From positions 1-51,048 of IMG/VR virus record IMGVR_UViG_3300005099_000077: 51,048 nt of DNA; one strand, given 5' to 3'. This document shows positions 13,777-22,279 of this stretch, piece by piece. The translations under genes were made by a program, and so were the position numbers. The notes below the pieces were generated by a model. The model saw only the letters and a program-made list of their open reading frames with translations. It searched no databases and was not told the origin of the DNA. Origin of the DNA: a virus. How positions within the stretch are numbered: position 1 is the stretch's first letter; each line of letters begins with the position of its first letter.

Positions 13777-13858
13777 ATCCGCGCGATGAATGAATATGAA
13801 GCGCGCGGATTGACAAGCATCCGCGCCGCACCGAATTAAGTGCTGCGCGGCGCGGATG
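13777..13858. repeat. Alternating complementary arms (mutually exclusive hairpins)
   Basis: ATCCGCGCG (13777-13785), CGCGCGGAT (13802-13810), CATCCGCGCCGC (13818-13829) and GCGGCGCGGATG (13847-13858) alternate in sense and complement, so arm 2 can pair with arm 1 or arm 3 and arm 3 with arm 2 or arm 4. This is the geometry of an RNA switch or attenuator, about 105 bases before the first late start codon. Confidence 0.7.
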
Positions 13859-13963
13859 ACATTCGAGGGGGCAAGACCGCCGAAGTCTACCCAAGTCACG
13901 GTGCAAGTCACACAAAGGGCGCAAGACATCGGCGGCAGTCGCAACTCAAGGGGGAGGGAACAA

Positions 13964-14149
13964 GTGGCGGGAATTTTGCAGTTTTTATGGTGTCGCATAC
14001 TTGGGCCAATCTTCTTCTGCCTATTCATTGCTAGCTGGCCATTCATCCTCTCTCTAGCATTTGAGATTATAAGGGGCGCGGCGCGAAACGAGATTGGGCC
14101 GCAAAGCCCCGATGACCCGTATGAATTTTACGGGGGCGAGTTCACGTGA
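13964..14149 (+). CDS. Small single-pass membrane protein, 61 aa
   Basis: I chose the GTG at 13964 because GGGGGAGGG lies just before it; the ATG-led frame from 13856 would read through hairpin DNA. One transmembrane helix is clear (about 11-33, ILGPIFFCLFIASWPFILSL), followed by an acidic tail. The stop overlaps the next start (GTGA), so it is coupled to the glycosidase. A holin-like or signal-arrest partner of the lysin is possible. Confidence 0.6.
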   Translation: MAGILQFLWCRILGPIFFCLFIASWPFILSLAFEIIRGAARNEIGPQSPDDPYEFYGGEFT

Positions 14150-15204
14150 GGAAGAGTAAGTTAGGTGTTCAGGCTTTGGCCGTTGATGCCAAGGCGCTTT
14201 CGTGGGTTAGGGACGTTCGCCCGCGAATTTTCAAAATCGTTATCGTCAGCGACAAGGACTTCACCGATTGGGATATTCCTGACGATGTTTTCCTTATTGC
14301 CCGCTATTATGGCCAGGGCGACGTAGACTATTGGGACTGGACAAAGGGCAATGCCCGGACGCTGGCGGCGAAGATGGCCGAACTCTCCAGACTGCACGGC
14401 GGGCGCATAGATGCCTGGGAGTGCATTAACGAGCCGGTGGTTGGTTCGATAGCCTCGATGAAGCGGCTGGCGCGTTTTGAGAAGATTTGGGCGGAGGCGA
14501 TGCACGAATACGGGCTGCGAACCATCGTGGGCAATTTCGCCGTCGGCAATCCGGCAGACATTGGCTTGATGCAGTATTTCGCCCCGGCCATTGAGGTTGC
14601 AGATTATTTTGGCTATCACGGTTATGGCTGTCCCAAGGCCGTCGGCGACGAGTGGACGACTTTCCGCTATCGGAAGCTTCTAGAGGCTGCGGGGGTAGAG
14701 AAGCCGGTCATCCTAACGGAGTGCGGGGTAGATTGCGGCGGCCCATACAAGGGCTATCGCAAATATTGGACAGATGACGAGTATGCCCTGCAACTCATCA
14801 ATCTCGACCGGGCGCTTATGAACGACCCCAAGGTGTTTGCCGCGTGCGTATATTGCTACGGGACGTTCGACCGCAAATGGGCTTCCTTCGACTTAAGCGC
14901 GCACGTAGCGATGGCGCTGGGTGACCACATTAAAGCATTGGGAGATACGATGCCTGGATTCAATTACGCGAAGTTAGAGCACGACCTGCGAAATTGGGCG
15001 TGGAATAATCTCCCCTGGGGTAAAATTCCATACAATCCCAACGCAGCCTTGGCGAAGGCCGCCATTCGGCACGGCCTGGGAATGCCGTTAACCGGCGAGA
15101 TAAGGAAGACCGAACAAGGTCGCAGGATTGTTTACCAGGTTTTCGTTCTTGGCATAGCCTGGTGCTTTGAGGGCGATTACGCCAACGTTCACATCATTCG
15201 TTAA
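14146..15204 (+). CDS. Clan A-type glycoside hydrolase, probable lysin, 352 aa
   Basis: The TIM-barrel glycosidase signature is visible: WECINEPV with acid/base Glu96 in NEP, and VILTECGVD with nucleophile candidate Glu192, at the spacing seen in clan GH-A enzymes. The C-terminal 50 residues (NAALAKAAIRHGLGMPLTGE onward) resemble a short cell-wall-binding repeat with the LGxPxTxE pattern. It lacks a signal peptide and starts with a GTG overlapping a membrane microprotein gene, fitting a lysis role, although a virion-borne wall-cutting enzyme or a polysaccharide-degrading enzyme is also possible. A terminator-like hairpin follows at 15210. Confidence 0.75.
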   Translation: MRKSKLGVQALAVDAKALSWVRDVRPRIFKIVIVSDKDFTDWDIPDDVFLIARYYGQGDVDYWDWTKGNARTLAAKMAELSRLHGGRIDAWECINEPVVGSIASMKRLARFEKIWAEAMHEYGLRTIVGNFAVGNPADIGLMQYFAPAIEVADYFGYHGYGCPKAVGDEWTTFRYRKLLEAAGVEKPVILTECGVDCGGPYKGYRKYWTDDEYALQLINLDRALMNDPKVFAACVYCYGTFDRKWASFDLSAHVAMALGDHIKALGDTMPGFNYAKLEHDLRNWAWNNLPWGKIPYNPNAALAKAAIRHGLGMPLTGEIRKTEQGRRIVYQVFVLGIAWCFEGDYANVHIIR

Positions 15205-15209
15205 TACTC

Positions 15210-15241
15210 CCCGGCGATGCTTGCGTTGTCGGGCTTTTATT
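15210..15241 (+). terminator. Rho-independent terminator or attenuator
   Basis: CCCGGCGA (15210-15217) pairs with TTGTCGGG (15226-15233), including two G-U pairs, and is followed by CTTTTATT. It comes six bases after the glycosidase stop and just before the next start, so it probably reduces rather than stops transcription into the packaging genes. Confidence 0.6.
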
Positions 15242-15244
15242 CAA

Positions 15245-15808
15245 ATGGGTAAAGCAGCAAAAGCAATTGTCCCCCTTGACGAAACAATGGATTTGGCTGC
15301 CCTAACCCCGGCGCAACGACTTTTCCTTTTCTACTACGCCCAATGTCCTGATTTGGAGTGGGCAGCCGAACAAGCGGGGGTTTCCCCGGCGACGGTCAAG
15401 TATACTTGGTCGAAGAATGCCCTGTTCAAAGCGTGGTGGGACAGGGTTGTTCGGACTGAGGTAACTGACCTCATCAAGGCTAAGGCAAGGGAGGAAGCAG
15501 CCCGGTCGCTGGCGCGGCTGATTGAGTTACGCGACCAGGACGAGAACAAGCGCGTAGCATTGGCAGCGGCGAAACTTCTCTTGCAGGCGATGGCCGACCC
15601 GACTTTCCAGAACAAGATGGAGATTACCAAGGACGTGGGGGCCAACTGGATGCGCGTTTTCAAGACCATTTCCCCCGCGCTGGAAGCTGTGGCGAAAGGG
15701 GAGATAGTAGATGCGGCAGATTGGCAATTGCTCGAAGATTCGGGTGTGTCCGAAGTGTCACAGGTTCACGACGAGGAAGATATGCCCGATGTGCAAGGGG
15801 AAGACTGA
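15245..15808 (+). CDS. Small terminase subunit candidate, 187 aa
   Basis: I favour ATG 15245 (MGKAAKAIVPLDE) because upstream codons overlap the glycosidase end and terminator, but no strong ribosome-binding site marks it. Residues about 35-75 contain a helix-turn-helix (EWAAEQAGVSPATVKYTWSK, then ALFKAWW), as in phage small terminases that recognise packaging sites, followed by a long Ala-rich helix for oligomerisation and an acidic tail. Position before the large terminase gene, though three kilobases away, agrees. Confidence 0.65.
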   Translation: MGKAAKAIVPLDETMDLAALTPAQRLFLFYYAQCPDLEWAAEQAGVSPATVKYTWSKNALFKAWWDRVVRTEVTDLIKAKAREEAARSLARLIELRDQDENKRVALAAAKLLLQAMADPTFQNKMEITKDVGANWMRVFKTISPALEAVAKGEIVDAADWQLLEDSGVSEVSQVHDEEDMPDVQGED

Positions 15809-15978
15809 TGCCTATCAACCAGTCATTGATGAGGGCGCTGAAGCGAAGATACGGCAAGAAGAAAGGTGAAAGAATTTACTATGCGATGGAGGCCAAAGGC
15901 CATCCCGCAACCAAGCCCGCTGCTGTGCGCAAGTCTCGCCGGAAGAAGCGGCGCAAAGCACGACGCAAGAGGAGGTAG
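15808..15978 (+). CDS. Small basic phage protein, 56 aa
   Basis: ATG 15808 overlaps the upstream stop (TGATG). The protein contains RYGKKKGERIYYAMEAKGHP, a pattern seen in small proteins near phage packaging genes, and ends in a run of Arg and Lys. Its last ten bases overlap the start of the tRNA-Trp gene. It probably binds DNA or RNA; no more can be said. Confidence 0.65.
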   Translation: MPINQSLMRALKRRYGKKKGERIYYAMEAKGHPATKPAAVRKSRRKKRRKARRKRR

Positions 15979-16040
15979 TTTAACTGGTAGAATACTGCTC
16001 TCCAAAAGCAGTGGTGCAGGTTCAACTCCTGCCCTCCTTG
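15969..16040 (+). tRNA. tRNA-Trp (CCA)
   Basis: A full 72-base cloverleaf: acceptor GAGGAGG/CCTCCTT, D-arm, anticodon stem CTGCT/AGCAG with loop CTCCAAA (anticodon CCA at 16002-16004), 4-base variable loop and T-arm GCAGG-TTCAACT-CCTGC. No CCA end is encoded. Three bases separate it from the next tRNA. Confidence 0.9.
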
Positions 16041-16043
16041 CCT

Positions 16044-16114
16044 GGGGGAGTAGCATAATGGGAGTGCAGCGGCTTTGCACGCCGCAGGTATGGGTTCGAT
16101 TCCCTTCTCCTCCA
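16044..16114 (+). tRNA. tRNA-Ala (TGC)
   Basis: A 71-base cloverleaf: acceptor GGGGGAG/CTCCTCC (one G-U), anticodon stem GCGGC/GCCGC with loop TTTGCAC (anticodon TGC at 16076-16078), and a T-arm with loop TTCGATT that carries one T-T mismatch. The 3' CCA is not encoded. Confidence 0.85.
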
Positions 16115-16154
16115 CCTGGCGGGATGGTCGGAGATGACAGATTGGAGGTGACGT

Positions 16155-16481
16155 ATGGCCGAATTACACAAAACGGATGGAAGCTATGCCTGGACGCGAA
16201 CATTCCCATATCCCGCCCGATGCAGCGGCTTGAAGAGTGCAGATGCTACCATCAAGTCGGGCAAGACCGTGTTGGCAGCGGTATTGGTCTTAACCGATGG
16301 CAGTAATGATGCAACTTTGACCATTTATGACAATACTTCTGCTAGCGGCACAAAATTGCTTGAGGTGACCGTCCCCGCAGCCGACCGCTATGCCCTCTTC
16401 CCGCTGTGGGTTCGGGCCAACAACGGACTATACGCGGACATTTCAGGCACCGGTGCGCAGTATATCGTCTACTACGTGTAG
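16155..16481 (+). CDS. Beta-sandwich structural protein, 108 aa
   Basis: Start has a TTGGAGGTGAC site. The sequence is beta-rich with DATLTIYDNTSASGT and ends in a strand (YIVYYV). It shares this core with the 110-residue protein at 32358-32690 (SATLKIYDATSITGT), so the two are paralogues. The fold looks like a small jelly-roll used in head decoration or fibre proteins. Its location among pre-terminase genes is unusual for a virion protein. Confidence 0.65.
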   Translation: MAELHKTDGSYAWTRTFPYPARCSGLKSADATIKSGKTVLAAVLVLTDGSNDATLTIYDNTSASGTKLLEVTVPAADRYALFPLWVRANNGLYADISGTGAQYIVYYV

Positions 16482-16490
16482 GGAGGGGAG

Positions 16491-18326
16491 ATGAAAGAGA
16501 TTTTGACGCGGGTATTCCTCGTCCTTTTAGTGACCGTAGGGACATTCACAGCCCAGGGCCTTACGGTTGTGGGGCCGAACGAAGTCCAGGTTTTGACCTA
16601 CCGAACTCTTCAAGGTTACGGAGAAGAGGTTGGTTACATTGCCGAACCGGGCGTTTACATCGTTGACCCGTTTATGGAACGAATCTCGTTCAAGATGGGA
16701 ATCAAGTGGCCCACAACGCTGGACTATCTCAGGGCAGCGCTGTTCGCCGATGAAATGCGAGATGCATATTATGAGCTAGAGGGGCCACACAACCCGACGA
16801 ACGAGGCTGAAATCCTCCAGATGGTTGAGGATGTTATTCCGTACATCAATGCTTACGAGAAGGCCATCGGACGCCCGGTTGCCGTGGACGAGGTAAAGTT
16901 TTTCTGGCCGGAGAAAGGGTCGGGTCGTTACGACCTCCCGATTGCGTATTACTGCTATCTGGAACGCAGCATCACCGTCAATATGTCGTTCTTCCGCGAG
17001 TATATGCGTGGAGATGATAGCTTTCTGGCCGTTCTCGTCCACGAGATGAACCACTCTGCGTTGAACTTCGGGACGGGGGAGATTCTTTGTCAGCTTCTCA
17101 CCTTGCAGGTCTTATATGATATGGCCGAAGACGGCTACCCCGGTGCGAATTTTGCCTTTTGGGACGAACTTCGCAGTTGGTTTCTCTGTGCCGCCAAGTA
17201 TAGGGTGTACTACAATCACGGATGGCGGGCTATTAACTTGGGGATGGCACGGCACGTAGGTTATACCCTCCGGTGGTATCACGAGGAGGAAAATGAGCAC
17301 CTCCCTATGTCCTGGATGACTTATGACTTCGATAGTGCCTTGCCGTCCATACCTCATACGCTTTGGTGGTTCTTCACCGGCCATTCCAAACTCCTGGACT
17401 TCGAGCCGCTGTTTACCGACCCGTTCGTTAAGTTTACCCAGGCGTTTGTGCAGTGGAAGTATAATCTTCGGGTCAACGGCATTCACATTCGGCCCGCCCA
17501 TATTCTACACAAGCTGGGAGTGAGTTATCAGGTTTTGCGGAAGCTTTTCGGCCCCAATTATTGGCATATTGACTGGATTCTGAAGCCGGGCGAGCGCGAT
17601 TATCTCAAAGCTTATGTTGAAGCTATCTATGAGGGCGAGCATACGCACAAGGCTGAATTTGAGCGCAAAATGCGCGAAGACCCCGAACACTTCGCCCCCA
17701 TTTGGTGGGAGTATCTCTATGGGCCGCTTCAGGTTATCGAGGCTAAAGCCGCCGGAATACCGTGTCGGTATCTGACCTGGGCCATAGACATTAACGACCT
17801 TCTGGAAGGCGGCGATATGATGGTTTTCTTCGCCCTCTATTTCGGATTTGGGGCACATATTTCCGAAATGGAGTTTGAGGATGTTGGGCCTCTTGTTTGG
17901 CAACTGTTGAACATTGAGTTAACCCCCCAAACTAGCGAGGAAGATGGCTGCGACAAAATTGTGCCCTTTATCTTCGATACGCCGCCCGAAAAGCCCCGTA
18001 TGAATGTATTCCCAACCCTGCCGGTCATAACCATTATCCTGGTGATTGTCGAGTGGCAGGTCAGAAAGAAATCGTGGTGGGTTAAGGTCAAGACGTTCGC
18101 CTGGCGCTACTTTATCAACCTCTGCATCAGCATTGACCAATTTTTCAACACCTTGTTCTTCGGCGACCCCGACGAGACGATTTCAAGCCGGTTAGGGAAG
18201 TTCAAAGACAAGGTGAAATTCTATCGAATCATCTGTTGGTTCTTAGACCTGATTGACCCTGGGCATTGTCAAGACGCCATCGAAGAGGACGAGGGCGAGA
18301 AGCAGTTGACGCCTTTCGAGGCGTAA
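16491..18326 (+). CDS. Secreted/membrane-anchored HExxH metallopeptidase, 611 aa
   Basis: The start follows GGGAGGGGAG. Residues 1-25 form a signal peptide or anchor (basic start, then VFLVLLVTVGTFTAQG), residues 184-188 are HEMNH (zinc motif), with Glu197 nine residues on as a possible third ligand, and a second hydrophobic segment lies at about 507-523 (LPVITIILVIVEW). The body is rich in Trp and Tyr. An extracytoplasmic metalloprotease anchored near its C-terminus is predicted. I recognise no family beyond the zinc motif. Its place between tRNAs and terminase genes is unusual; roles in envelope breakdown or exclusion are possible. Confidence 0.65.
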   Translation: MKEILTRVFLVLLVTVGTFTAQGLTVVGPNEVQVLTYRTLQGYGEEVGYIAEPGVYIVDPFMERISFKMGIKWPTTLDYLRAALFADEMRDAYYELEGPHNPTNEAEILQMVEDVIPYINAYEKAIGRPVAVDEVKFFWPEKGSGRYDLPIAYYCYLERSITVNMSFFREYMRGDDSFLAVLVHEMNHSALNFGTGEILCQLLTLQVLYDMAEDGYPGANFAFWDELRSWFLCAAKYRVYYNHGWRAINLGMARHVGYTLRWYHEEENEHLPMSWMTYDFDSALPSIPHTLWWFFTGHSKLLDFEPLFTDPFVKFTQAFVQWKYNLRVNGIHIRPAHILHKLGVSYQVLRKLFGPNYWHIDWILKPGERDYLKAYVEAIYEGEHTHKAEFERKMREDPEHFAPIWWEYLYGPLQVIEAKAAGIPCRYLTWAIDINDLLEGGDMMVFFALYFGFGAHISEMEFEDVGPLVWQLLNIELTPQTSEEDGCDKIVPFIFDTPPEKPRMNVFPTLPVITIILVIVEWQVRKKSWWVKVKTFAWRYFINLCISIDQFFNTLFFGDPDETISSRLGKFKDKVKFYRIICWFLDLIDPGHCQDAIEEDEGEKQLTPFEA

Positions 18327-18337
18327 GGAGGAGGGCA

Positions 18338-18439
18338 ATGATTGATGAACGCGCTTTTGTGGCGTGGGTAGTTTTAGCCTTCGTCTGCGCCATCATCTTT
18401 CTTGGATGTTCGGCGCTCATTCTGAGAGGAGGGGTATGA
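18338..18439 (+). CDS. Single-pass membrane microprotein, 33 aa
   Basis: GGAGGAGGG precedes ATG 18338. One transmembrane helix (AFVAWVVLAFVCAIIFLGCS) with a short acidic N-terminus and LRGGV end. The stop overlaps the next start (ATGA), so both small membrane proteins are coupled. Holin or spanin-like roles are possible. Confidence 0.6.
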   Translation: MIDERAFVAWVVLAFVCAIIFLGCSALILRGGV

Positions 18440-18561
18440 TGGACGCCTTTAGCGATGTTTTTGGGGCATTCGGGGTTGTTCTGATTGTCGCTATCATCGT
18501 TTGCGTCTTAATCGGCCTTGCAGTTGGCGAGGGCCACGACGGATTCTACGACGATTGGTGA
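18436..18561 (+). CDS. Single-pass membrane protein, 41 aa
   Basis: The double ATG at 18436 follows GAGAGGAGGGGT; the longer frame from 18364 lacks a site. A 20-residue helix (GVVLIVAIIVCVLIGLAVG) is followed by an acidic tail GHDGFYDDW. It is coupled to the microprotein upstream. Together they could form a two-part holin, but sequence alone does not show it. Confidence 0.6.
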   Translation: MMDAFSDVFGAFGVVLIVAIIVCVLIGLAVGEGHDGFYDDW

Positions 18562-18568
18562 GGGTAAA

Positions 18569-18790
18569 ATGGCACGAAGACGAAGCAGAAAAAGCACGTC
18601 CAGATATAAAGCAACCGGCCCTGTGGGTACGGGTGTGCGCTTCAGGAAGCTGGTTGCGGCTTTGAGAAAGCGCGGCGCTAAGAATCCCAAGGCGCTTGCT
18701 GCCTGGATTGGGCGCAAGAAATACGGAAAGAAGCGGTTCCAGAAAATGGCGGCTCGTGGTCGTAGCCGCAAAGCTAGACGACGGAAGTAA
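18569..18790 (+). CDS. Small Arg/Lys-rich phage protein, 73 aa
   Basis: ATG 18569 follows GAGGGT. The core NPKALAAWIGRKKYGKKRFQ is a pattern I recognise from small basic proteins near terminase genes in diverse phages; both ends are clusters of Arg and Lys. Probably nucleic-acid binding. The stop overlaps the large terminase start by one base (TAATG). Confidence 0.7.
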   Translation: MARRRSRKSTSRYKATGPVGTGVRFRKLVAALRKRGAKNPKALAAWIGRKKYGKKRFQKMAARGRSRKARRRK

Positions 18791-20178
18791 TGGCTTACCA
18801 ATCGCGTGCTCATATACCGTGGTCGCTTAAGGCCCCGTTATATGAGGCGATAGGTTATAAGCCTTTTGGTGCGCAAGAACCGTTTCATCGCAGCACGGCT
18901 TTACATCGCATCTTCGGGGCTGGTAACCAATCGGGGAAAACCTATTGTGGAGCGAGGGAGATTTTTCCGCAGCTAGTCATCCCCATCTACGACCCGACCT
19001 TGGGGGCAGCGCGAGGCCGACGTGGTTGGGTTGTTGTCCCGCGTTATTCGTTGGCCGACCCGATAGTTAGCGAAATAATCAATGTGCTGGAAATGTTTGG
19101 CTTCAAGCGGGTGGCGCGAGGCGGGACGTTACGCGAGGGCGAATTCCATTGGGCAAAGAAAACTCATCACCTTACCGTCTGGACTGGCGCGGAGTTGTGG
19201 GTCAAATCGGCGGATGAACCTGCTGCATTGCACGCACAACCCCTCGACTGGATTCTGATAGACGAGGGAGGTCTGGTGCCATTTGAGATTTACCAGGTCT
19301 CCCTTGTTCCGCGTTTGACGGTTACCGGCGGGTGGATTGCTGCCCTGGGGACGTTCGAGGACACCATTGTTGGTAAGTGGTTTGAGGATTACTGGTACAT
19401 CGGGCAGATGCCGAACGACCGGGGCATCGAAAGTTTCCGTCACCCCACGACCGCTAACCCTTACGTGGATAAAGCGTGGCTAGAAGAGCAACGCAAAAAC
19501 TATGACCCCGATTTGTTTGCCGCCCGATTCGAGGCCATTCCTAAGCCGAACACGCGCCTGGTATTCCGCACGTTTAGCTTTGCCGACCACGTAGATGCTG
19601 AGCTTGCGACGTTTGACCCCCAACTTCCCGTTTATTTAGGTGTTGACCCCGGTGGCGTCTATGGTGTGGTTGTTCTTCAAATTAAATATGTCGAAGGCCG
19701 GGGGGATGTCGTTTGCGTTATAGACGAATACTACGACCAATCAGGCAAAGCCACACCAACCATTGTTGATGAGCTTCGCAAGCGTAAATGGTGGCGAAAC
19801 CTGGGCCTGAACGGGGAGATGATGGGGGCCATTGACAAGGCCAACAAGGAGAGCCGACAGTTGTGGAGGAATGCGGGTGTCAAGTTGGCCATCAATGCCG
19901 TCCCCATTGAAGCAGGAAACGACCTGCTGCGGTCATTCCTTAGCCAACGACGCTTTGTCGTTCACCCCAAGTGTCGGAACTTCTTGTTGGAGATGAAGAA
20001 GTATTCTTACCCCCGGCGGACGGCGGGCCGTGAAGTGCGCGCCGGTCGTCCTGTGGACGAGTATAACCACCTCATTAAGGCCACGATTTATTTCTTGGTG
20101 GCCAAATTTGGTTGGTGCGGTATTCGTCCCGATAAGCGGCAGGCGATTCCGCCGCGCCGTTGGTGGAGTTTGAAATGA
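18790..20178 (+). CDS. terL: Large terminase subunit, 462 aa
   Basis: ATPase domain: Walker A GAGNQSGKT (43-51) and Walker B WILIDEGG with catalytic Glu159. Nuclease domain: VYLGVDPGG with metal-binding Asp286, a second acidic strand near residue 313 (VIDEYYDQ) and the C-terminal DEYNHLIKA near residue 437, matching the RNase H-like terminase fold. It packages DNA into proheads with the portal. It starts at a TAATG overlap and its stop overlaps the portal start (ATGA). Confidence 0.92.
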   Translation: MAYQSRAHIPWSLKAPLYEAIGYKPFGAQEPFHRSTALHRIFGAGNQSGKTYCGAREIFPQLVIPIYDPTLGAARGRRGWVVVPRYSLADPIVSEIINVLEMFGFKRVARGGTLREGEFHWAKKTHHLTVWTGAELWVKSADEPAALHAQPLDWILIDEGGLVPFEIYQVSLVPRLTVTGGWIAALGTFEDTIVGKWFEDYWYIGQMPNDRGIESFRHPTTANPYVDKAWLEEQRKNYDPDLFAARFEAIPKPNTRLVFRTFSFADHVDAELATFDPQLPVYLGVDPGGVYGVVVLQIKYVEGRGDVVCVIDEYYDQSGKATPTIVDELRKRKWWRNLGLNGEMMGAIDKANKESRQLWRNAGVKLAINAVPIEAGNDLLRSFLSQRRFVVHPKCRNFLLEMKKYSYPRRTAGREVRAGRPVDEYNHLIKATIYFLVAKFGWCGIRPDKRQAIPPRRWWSLK

Positions 20179-22034
20179 AGATAACAACCGACGATATTCT
20201 AGCCAAAGCGCGACATCTGCATAACTTTTATAGGCAGCGAAACACCAATATGAAGATTTGGCGGAGTTTGGCCCTTCTGTCCAAATATTCGCTTTGGACG
20301 GATGAGGAGGGTGCATACATTCCGCCCGAAGACCAGGAGATTCGTGTTAACCTGCCTATTGCTTATACCATAGTCGAGGGGTATCGGACGCTCTTGCTTT
20401 CCCGACCGCCAGTTATTAGCGTGCCTACGTCCTCAATCAAGGCCGTGCATCAAGACCAGGCCGAAGAGATTGAGAAAATGCTGTATGGCATTTGGGAGAC
20501 CTCCAACGTTTTGGAGGCAGTCAAGGAGGCGCTGTGGCACGCGCTGGCTGAAGGGTGGGGAGTGTTGCAGATTGTTTATGATGCCGATGCTGAAGAGCGC
20601 GGCGCGTGTCCTATCTACGCCAAGGCCGTTGACCCCCTTAACGTTTATCCGATGCCTGCCGACCGCCCCAACGAGTGGGCTTATGTCATCGTCATAGAAA
20701 AGCGGCTGGTTGGGGAATTGTATCAGACTTACGTGGCCGGGCACGATAAGCGGCTGCGAACAACCAAGATTGCACAGCAGGCTTTGGAGGGGTTTAAGGA
20801 CACCGATGAGGTAGCGGTCATTGGCTATTGGGATGACACGCACTTTGCAACCGGCATTGCCCCCTTCAGTCTTCTCAAGGGCGAGGAAGCCGAAACTCCC
20901 GCTGAAGTGCGATGGCTGGAAGAGCCGACCGAACACGAGTTGGGCCGCGTGCCTTTCGTGTTCTTCTTCGGCATTGACTTGCCTTACCGGGACAAAGGCG
21001 AGAGGATAGGCGTGAGTGTGCTATGGCCCATCGAGGGCCTGATTCGTTACGCTGCTCGCCTATTCTCGCAGAAAGCTACCATCATTGCCCGCTTTGCTGA
21101 CCCGACCCTGGTGACTAAGACGCTGGAAGGCCGGGGCTTTGAGGGAGTTGGAACATACGGCGGCCAGCTTCCTCTGGAGTTGGAGGAGGACGCCTACTAT
21201 CTCCAACCTCCTACCCAGGCCCTCAGCAGCGTGGATGTCCAGATTGAGGAGATTCTAGGGCAAATCGAGCAGGCCGGTCTTCCGCGCCACGTGCTGGGCC
21301 AGCTTACCGTCAGCCGCTTGTCGGGCGTGGCAATGAACTTGCTGCGCACGCCGGTGTTGATGAAGATTGCCTTCAAGCAGATGGGTATCGAGAATGCGTT
21401 GGAGAAAATGAACGAGATGTTCCTGCGCATTATCGAGAATCGCGTTACCCATCCGGTCTACATTTGGGGGACGATGCCCGACGGCACCCCAATCGAGACC
21501 GTGCTTACCCCCGAAGTAATCGGCGGGTATTACCGCAACCGCGTGCGCTTGACGGCTTCATTGCCTACCGATGAACCGGCGGTGACGGCGATGTTGACCG
21601 CTTTGGTGCAGCTAGGCATCCTGTCCAAGCGGGCTGCGCGCGATGTCATCCAGCAGACTTTCCGTGACCTGGCCCCGCAAAGCTTGAAGCAGGAGGAAGA
21701 CCAAATTCTCATCGAGACCCTGTTGGAGATGCCCGCCATCAAGAATGCTTTGATGTGGGATGCTGCACAAGAGGCCGGTTTGCCCATTGTTGAGGAATTG
21801 ATGGGCCAGCAAGGGCAACAACCGCGACAGGGCGCAATTTTCCAGGCGGGGGCAGAGGCCGGGCTACCGGCTCAGACTTTCCCCTTCCGCATTGCGGGAA
21901 GGCAAGAACCCACTACCCCGGATATAGTTAGGCGCTTGGCTCAGGTAACTTTGGGGGCACAAGGCGGCTCGCCTAACCCGCCGCCGACTGCCAGCCCAAT
22001 GGGGCCAGAGTTACCGACCGAAGTTGAGGAATGA
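20175..22034 (+). CDS. Portal protein, 619 aa
   Basis: Start at ATG 20175 (MKITTDDILAKA), which overlaps the terminase stop by four bases. The sequence follows portal proteins: an N-terminal helical part (YRQRNTNMKIWRSL), VNLPIAYTIVEGYRTLLLSRPP near 60-80, DPLNVYPMP near 160, and a long C-terminal helical region ending in a Pro/Gly-rich tail. It forms the DNA channel at one head vertex. Position right after TerL supports it. Confidence 0.88.
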   Translation: MKITTDDILAKARHLHNFYRQRNTNMKIWRSLALLSKYSLWTDEEGAYIPPEDQEIRVNLPIAYTIVEGYRTLLLSRPPVISVPTSSIKAVHQDQAEEIEKMLYGIWETSNVLEAVKEALWHALAEGWGVLQIVYDADAEERGACPIYAKAVDPLNVYPMPADRPNEWAYVIVIEKRLVGELYQTYVAGHDKRLRTTKIAQQALEGFKDTDEVAVIGYWDDTHFATGIAPFSLLKGEEAETPAEVRWLEEPTEHELGRVPFVFFFGIDLPYRDKGERIGVSVLWPIEGLIRYAARLFSQKATIIARFADPTLVTKTLEGRGFEGVGTYGGQLPLELEEDAYYLQPPTQALSSVDVQIEEILGQIEQAGLPRHVLGQLTVSRLSGVAMNLLRTPVLMKIAFKQMGIENALEKMNEMFLRIIENRVTHPVYIWGTMPDGTPIETVLTPEVIGGYYRNRVRLTASLPTDEPAVTAMLTALVQLGILSKRAARDVIQQTFRDLAPQSLKQEEDQILIETLLEMPAIKNALMWDAAQEAGLPIVEELMGQQGQQPRQGAIFQAGAEAGLPAQTFPFRIAGRQEPTTPDIVRRLAQVTLGAQGGSPNPPPTASPMGPELPTEVEE

Positions 22035-22279
22035 ACCTACCTTATGTAGTTAACAGCACTGCAAAACAACTTCACAAGTATCGGAAGGCTATTCGGCGTA
22101 CCTTCCGCCCGTCGCCTGACCAGATTCGGGTCTTGACGCCCGAAGAACAGGTGCGTCGCTTCCTGTCTTTGACGATGGACGACCTGGAAAATATCAGGCG
22201 ACAGCGGGGGACGACCGAATTGATGCGTTACGTCTTGGCACAATTAGAAAATCTGAAGGCGTTGAGAAATGCTGTATGA
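22031..22279 (+). CDS. Small helical protein after portal, 82 aa
   Basis: ATG 22031 overlaps the portal stop (ATGA). Basic and helical (KQLHKYRKAIRRTFRP, then TPEEQVRRFLSLTMDDL and RYVLAQLENLKALRN). No family recognised; likely a minor head or assembly protein from its position. Confidence 0.6.
   Translation: MNLPYVVNSTAKQLHKYRKAIRRTFRPSPDQIRVLTPEEQVRRFLSLTMDDLENIRRQRGTTELMRYVLAQLENLKALRNAV

Larger units (their letters stand above)
12759..13963. other. Divergent noncoding control region (origin or switch candidate)
   Basis: About 1.2 kb between the leftward early block and the rightward late block has no frame with a ribosome-binding site. It is packed with repeats: four copies of TTTTGTGTGACA or its close variants, a 22-bp inverted repeat, repeated GGCCAAAG words, a G-rich GATGG-repeat stretch near 13220-13270, one near-DnaA box (TATCCACA at about 13350), and several large hairpins from 13506 to 13858. 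Such density is typical of a replication origin, packaging site or transcription switch; I cannot decide which. Confidence 0.65.
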
